Of a DNA stretch of 6,151 nucleotides, positions 4,208 through 6,151 are shown one piece after another (the stretch's first letter is position 1; each line of letters starts with the position of its first letter). Under the pieces are notes generated by a model. That model saw only the letters and a list, made by a program, of their open reading frames with translations. It ran no database searches and was not told where the DNA came from. Both the position numbers and the translations under genes were made by a program. This DNA is from Phyllobacteriaceae bacterium (GTDB taxonomy: Bacteria > Pseudomonadota > Alphaproteobacteria > Rhizobiales > Ancalomicrobiaceae): positions 1 through 6,151 of the forward strand of contig JAAYVT010000142.1 of NCBI GenBank assembly GCA_012517025.1. Reading direction: 5' to 3'.

Positions 4208-5416
4208 ATGGCGGCGACGGGAGCGAGCGAGGCCGGGCGATCGGGGGATCGACCGCCGCGCATCGTCTGGTACAACGATCCGAGGTGGCGCAGCGCGATC
4301 TTCCAGATTCTGACGGCGCTGGTGGTGGCCGGATTGGTGTGGAGCGTGATCCACAACACCGCCGTCAATCTCGAGCGCCGACACATCGCGCAGGGCTTCG
4401 GCTTCCTGTCGACCACCGCCGGGTTCGACATCAGCCAGACCCCGATCTCCTATCCCAAGGACGCGACCTACGGCCTGGCGATCCTGGTCGGTGTCGTCAA
4501 CACCGTCATCGTCGCGGTGATCGGCATCCTCATCGCCACCGTCGTCGGCTTCCTCGTCGGCATCGGGCGGCTGTCGCACAACGCGGTGATCTCCGGCCTC
4601 AGCACTGCCTACGTCGAGACGCTGCGCAACATCCCGGTGCTGCTGCAGATCTTCTTCTGGTATTTCGCGGTGCTGGGGCTGGCGCCGCCGCCGCGCCAGT
4701 CGCTGCAGCCGATCCCCGGCTGGGTGTTCATCAACAATCGCGGCGTCTATCTGCCGGAATTCCGGTTCGGCGACCACGCCGGATGGATCGTGCTCGTCGG
4801 GCTCGTTCTCGGGCTCGTCGTTTCCTGGGGCGTGCGGCGCTGGGCGCGACGGCGCCAGCGCGAGACCGGACGGCAGTTCCCCGCCGGATGGGTGTCGCTC
4901 GCCCTGATCCTCGGCCTGCCGCTGATCGGCTTCGCGACGACCGGCTTCGACCTGACCCTGGTGCCGGCGAAGAAGTCGACCTTCAACCTGACCGGCGGCA
5001 TCGAGCTGATCCCGTCGTTGATCGCGCTCACCCTGGCGCTCGGCAGCTACACCGCGAGCTTCATCGCCGAGGTGGTGCGCGCCGGCATCCTCGCCGTGGC
5101 GCGCGGCCAGACCGAGGCGGCCCGCTCGCTCGGGCTGACCAACGGGCAGACGCTGCGGCTGGTGGTGATCCCGCAGGCGATGCGGGTGATCGTGCCGCCG
5201 CTCACCAACCAATATCTGAACCTCACCAAGAACTCGTCGCTGGCGGTGGCGATCGGCTACCCCGATCTCGTCTCCACCGGCGGCATCGTGCTCAACCAGT
5301 CGGGGCAGGCGATCGAGGTGATCGCGATCTGGATGGCGATCTATCTCGGCACGTCGGTGATCACCGCCCTCGTCATGAACGCCTACAACCGCCGCATGGC
5401 GATCGTGGAGAGGTGA
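4208..5416 (+). CDS. aapQ: Membrane permease subunit of the general L-amino acid ABC transporter
   Basis: AapQ is one of two inner-membrane subunits forming the amino-acid channel with AapM, and is driven by the AapP ATPase. The 402-residue length fits the family (about 400). Likely helices include about 31-49, 88-118, 135-160, 191-209, 227-246, 267-290, 343-360 and 370-392. The polar-amino-acid permease signature Y-V-E-T-L-R-N-I-P-V-L-L lies at 135-146. The EAA motif, where the ATPase docks, runs from E303-A-A-R-S-L-G309 to I321-P-Q-A. The long segment between these halves (about 160-265) is characteristic of AapQ and BztB compared with short HisQ-type permeases. I chose the ATG at 4208 with AAGGA (4197-4201) six bases upstream. 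The in-frame TTG at 4193 would overlap that site and lacks its own. The stop is one base before the aapM start, so translation is probably coupled. Confidence 0.95.
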   Translation: MAATGASEAGRSGDRPPRIVWYNDPRWRSAIFQILTALVVAGLVWSVIHNTAVNLERRHIAQGFGFLSTTAGFDISQTPISYPKDATYGLAILVGVVNTVIVAVIGILIATVVGFLVGIGRLSHNAVISGLSTAYVETLRNIPVLLQIFFWYFAVLGLAPPPRQSLQPIPGWVFINNRGVYLPEFRFGDHAGWIVLVGLVLGLVVSWGVRRWARRRQRETGRQFPAGWVSLALILGLPLIGFATTGFDLTLVPAKKSTFNLTGGIELIPSLIALTLALGSYTASFIAEVVRAGILAVARGQTEAARSLGLTNGQTLRLVVIPQAMRVIVPPLTNQYLNLTKNSSLAVAIGYPDLVSTGGIVLNQSGQAIEVIAIWMAIYLGTSVITALVMNAYNRRMAIVER

Positions 5417-5417
5417 G

Positions 5418-6151
5418 ATGAGCGCGATCGAGTCCTCTTCCTTCACCCCCGGCGTCGCCTTCGTGCGAGGCGAAATGGCGTCGGCGCGGCCGGCGCCGGT
5501 CTCCACCACCGGCGTCTTCGGCTGGATCCGCACGCGCCTCTTCGGCAGCCTCTTCGACACCGTGTTGACCCTCGTCGGCGTGGCGCTCGCCCTGTCGGTG
5601 ATCTGGGCGGTCGTCGACTTCGCCTTCGTCACGGCAGTGTGGACCGGTCCGGACGGCGAGGTCTGCCGCAAGCCCGGCGTCGGCGCCTGCTGGCCCTACG
5701 TCACCGCCTATTGGAAACAGTTCCTGTTCGGCCGCTATCCGGCCGAGGAACGGTGGCGGGCGATCCTGGTGTTCGCCGCCTTCTTCGGTCTGCTGCTGCC
5801 GTTGGCGATCCCCAAGGTGCCGTTCAAGCGGGTGAACGCGGTCCTGTTCTTCGTCGTCTTCCCGGTCTTCGCCTACGTCATGCTGTGCGGCGGTTGGTTC
5901 GGACTGGAGCCGGTGGAGACCACCCGCTGGGGCGGTCTGCTCGTCACCCTGGTCGTGGCGGTGACCGGCATCGTCTGCTCGCTGCCCGCCGGCATCCTGT
6001 TGGCGCTCGGGCGGCGCTCGAAGATGCCGATCGTCCGCATGCTGTCGGTGGTGTTCATCGAGTTCTGGCGCGGCGTACCGATGATCACGGTGCTGTTCAT
6101 GGCGGCCAACATGTTGCCGCTGTTCATGCCGGACGGGGTCGACGTCGACAA
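5418..6151 (+). CDS. aapM: Second membrane permease subunit of the general L-amino acid ABC transporter, cut by the window end
   Basis: AapM pairs with AapQ in the inner membrane. The first 244 residues of an expected 380 or so are present, and the rest, including the EAA motif, lies beyond the window. The start is ATG one base after the aapQ stop, with GGAG (5407-5410) and AGAGG (5409-5413) in the last aapQ codons serving as ribosome binding site. A first helix at about 46-70 is followed by a periplasmic loop with two cysteines (C83, C91) and the piece F-G-R-Y-P-A-E-E-R-W, which I recognise as typical of AapM. Two hydrophobic segments follow (about 115-131 and 139-158). The permease domain opens at W171-G-G-L-L-V-T-L and carries E215-F-W-R-G-V-P221, the counterpart of the AapQ Y-V-E-T-L-R motif. 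No frameshift or stop is seen up to the edge. aapP should follow. Confidence 0.93.
   Translation, partial: MSAIESSSFTPGVAFVRGEMASARPAPVSTTGVFGWIRTRLFGSLFDTVLTLVGVALALSVIWAVVDFAFVTAVWTGPDGEVCRKPGVGACWPYVTAYWKQFLFGRYPAEERWRAILVFAAFFGLLLPLAIPKVPFKRVNAVLFFVVFPVFAYVMLCGGWFGLEPVETTRWGGLLVTLVVAVTGIVCSLPAGILLALGRRSKMPIVRMLSVVFIEFWRGVPMITVLFMAANMLPLFMPDGVDVD

Noticed and set aside
4150..4260. Frequent CGATCG palindromes across the window
   Set aside because: They follow from GATC- and CG-rich codon use (for example ATC after GCG) and show no spacing or clustering that suggests a dedicated signal.
700..4431. Very long minus-strand open frame of over 1200 codons
   Set aside because: It runs across the phosphatase, metC and aapJ in frames that are out of phase with them. 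Its composition is dominated by Arg, Gly, Ala and Asp/Glu repeats typical of shadow frames in GC-rich DNA, and no family is recognisable.
4058..5671. Minus-strand open frame antisense to aapQ
   Set aside because: The sequence is rich in His, Arg, Asp and Gln with no recognisable domain, opposite a clear aapQ gene.
1..6151. A novel defence, mobile or biosynthetic system
   Set aside because: All well-supported genes except the small lipoprotein belong to known housekeeping families. There are no insertion-sequence ends, no spaced direct repeats and no composition shift that would mark an island.

Overview
This is a GC-rich window (third codon positions strongly biased to G or C) with the gene content and order of an alphaproteobacterium, most likely of the Hyphomicrobiales (Rhizobiales). 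The argument rests on a general amino-acid permease cluster of the Rhizobium aap type (aapJ, aapQ, start of aapM) lying divergently from a cystathionine beta-lyase gene (metC). The genus cannot be fixed from the sequence alone. I find no mobile element, CRISPR array, tRNA or rRNA.

Layout. Positions 1-382 hold no gene I can support. They contain a TTGACA promoter-like box and two hairpins, which could be a leader or a small RNA. A small proline-rich lipoprotein of unknown role (383-661, TTG start with a strong ribosome binding site) is followed by a six-helix PAP2-family membrane phosphatase (736-1599). The gap between them has two perfect inverted repeats, one ending just before the phosphatase ribosome binding site. 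The phosphatase converges on metC (1590-2810, minus strand) and the two coding ends overlap by 10 bases. The 283-base divergent region 2811-3093 must hold the metC and aapJ control signals. It contains promoter-like boxes and two hairpins in the presumed aapJ leader.

aapJ (3094-4110) encodes the periplasmic amino-acid binding protein. aapQ (4208-5416) and aapM (5418 to beyond the window end) encode the two membrane subunits, and the ATPase gene aapP is expected next, outside the window. Two perfect hairpins fill most of the aapJ-aapQ gap. This is a typical place to set binding protein above permease by partial termination or 3'-end protection. AapQ and AapM are closely coupled, with one base between stop and start.

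How the genes work together: AapJ delivers L-amino acids to the AapQ/AapM channel, powered by the AapP ATPase, for uptake and nitrogen scavenging. MetC makes homocysteine for methionine synthesis and shares the control region, so amino-acid or nitrogen status could affect both. The lipoprotein and PAP2 phosphatase form a separate envelope-related pair with no obvious link to them. The window is mostly ordinary core metabolism. The points worth a second look are regulatory structures and the unknown lipoprotein, not a new system.
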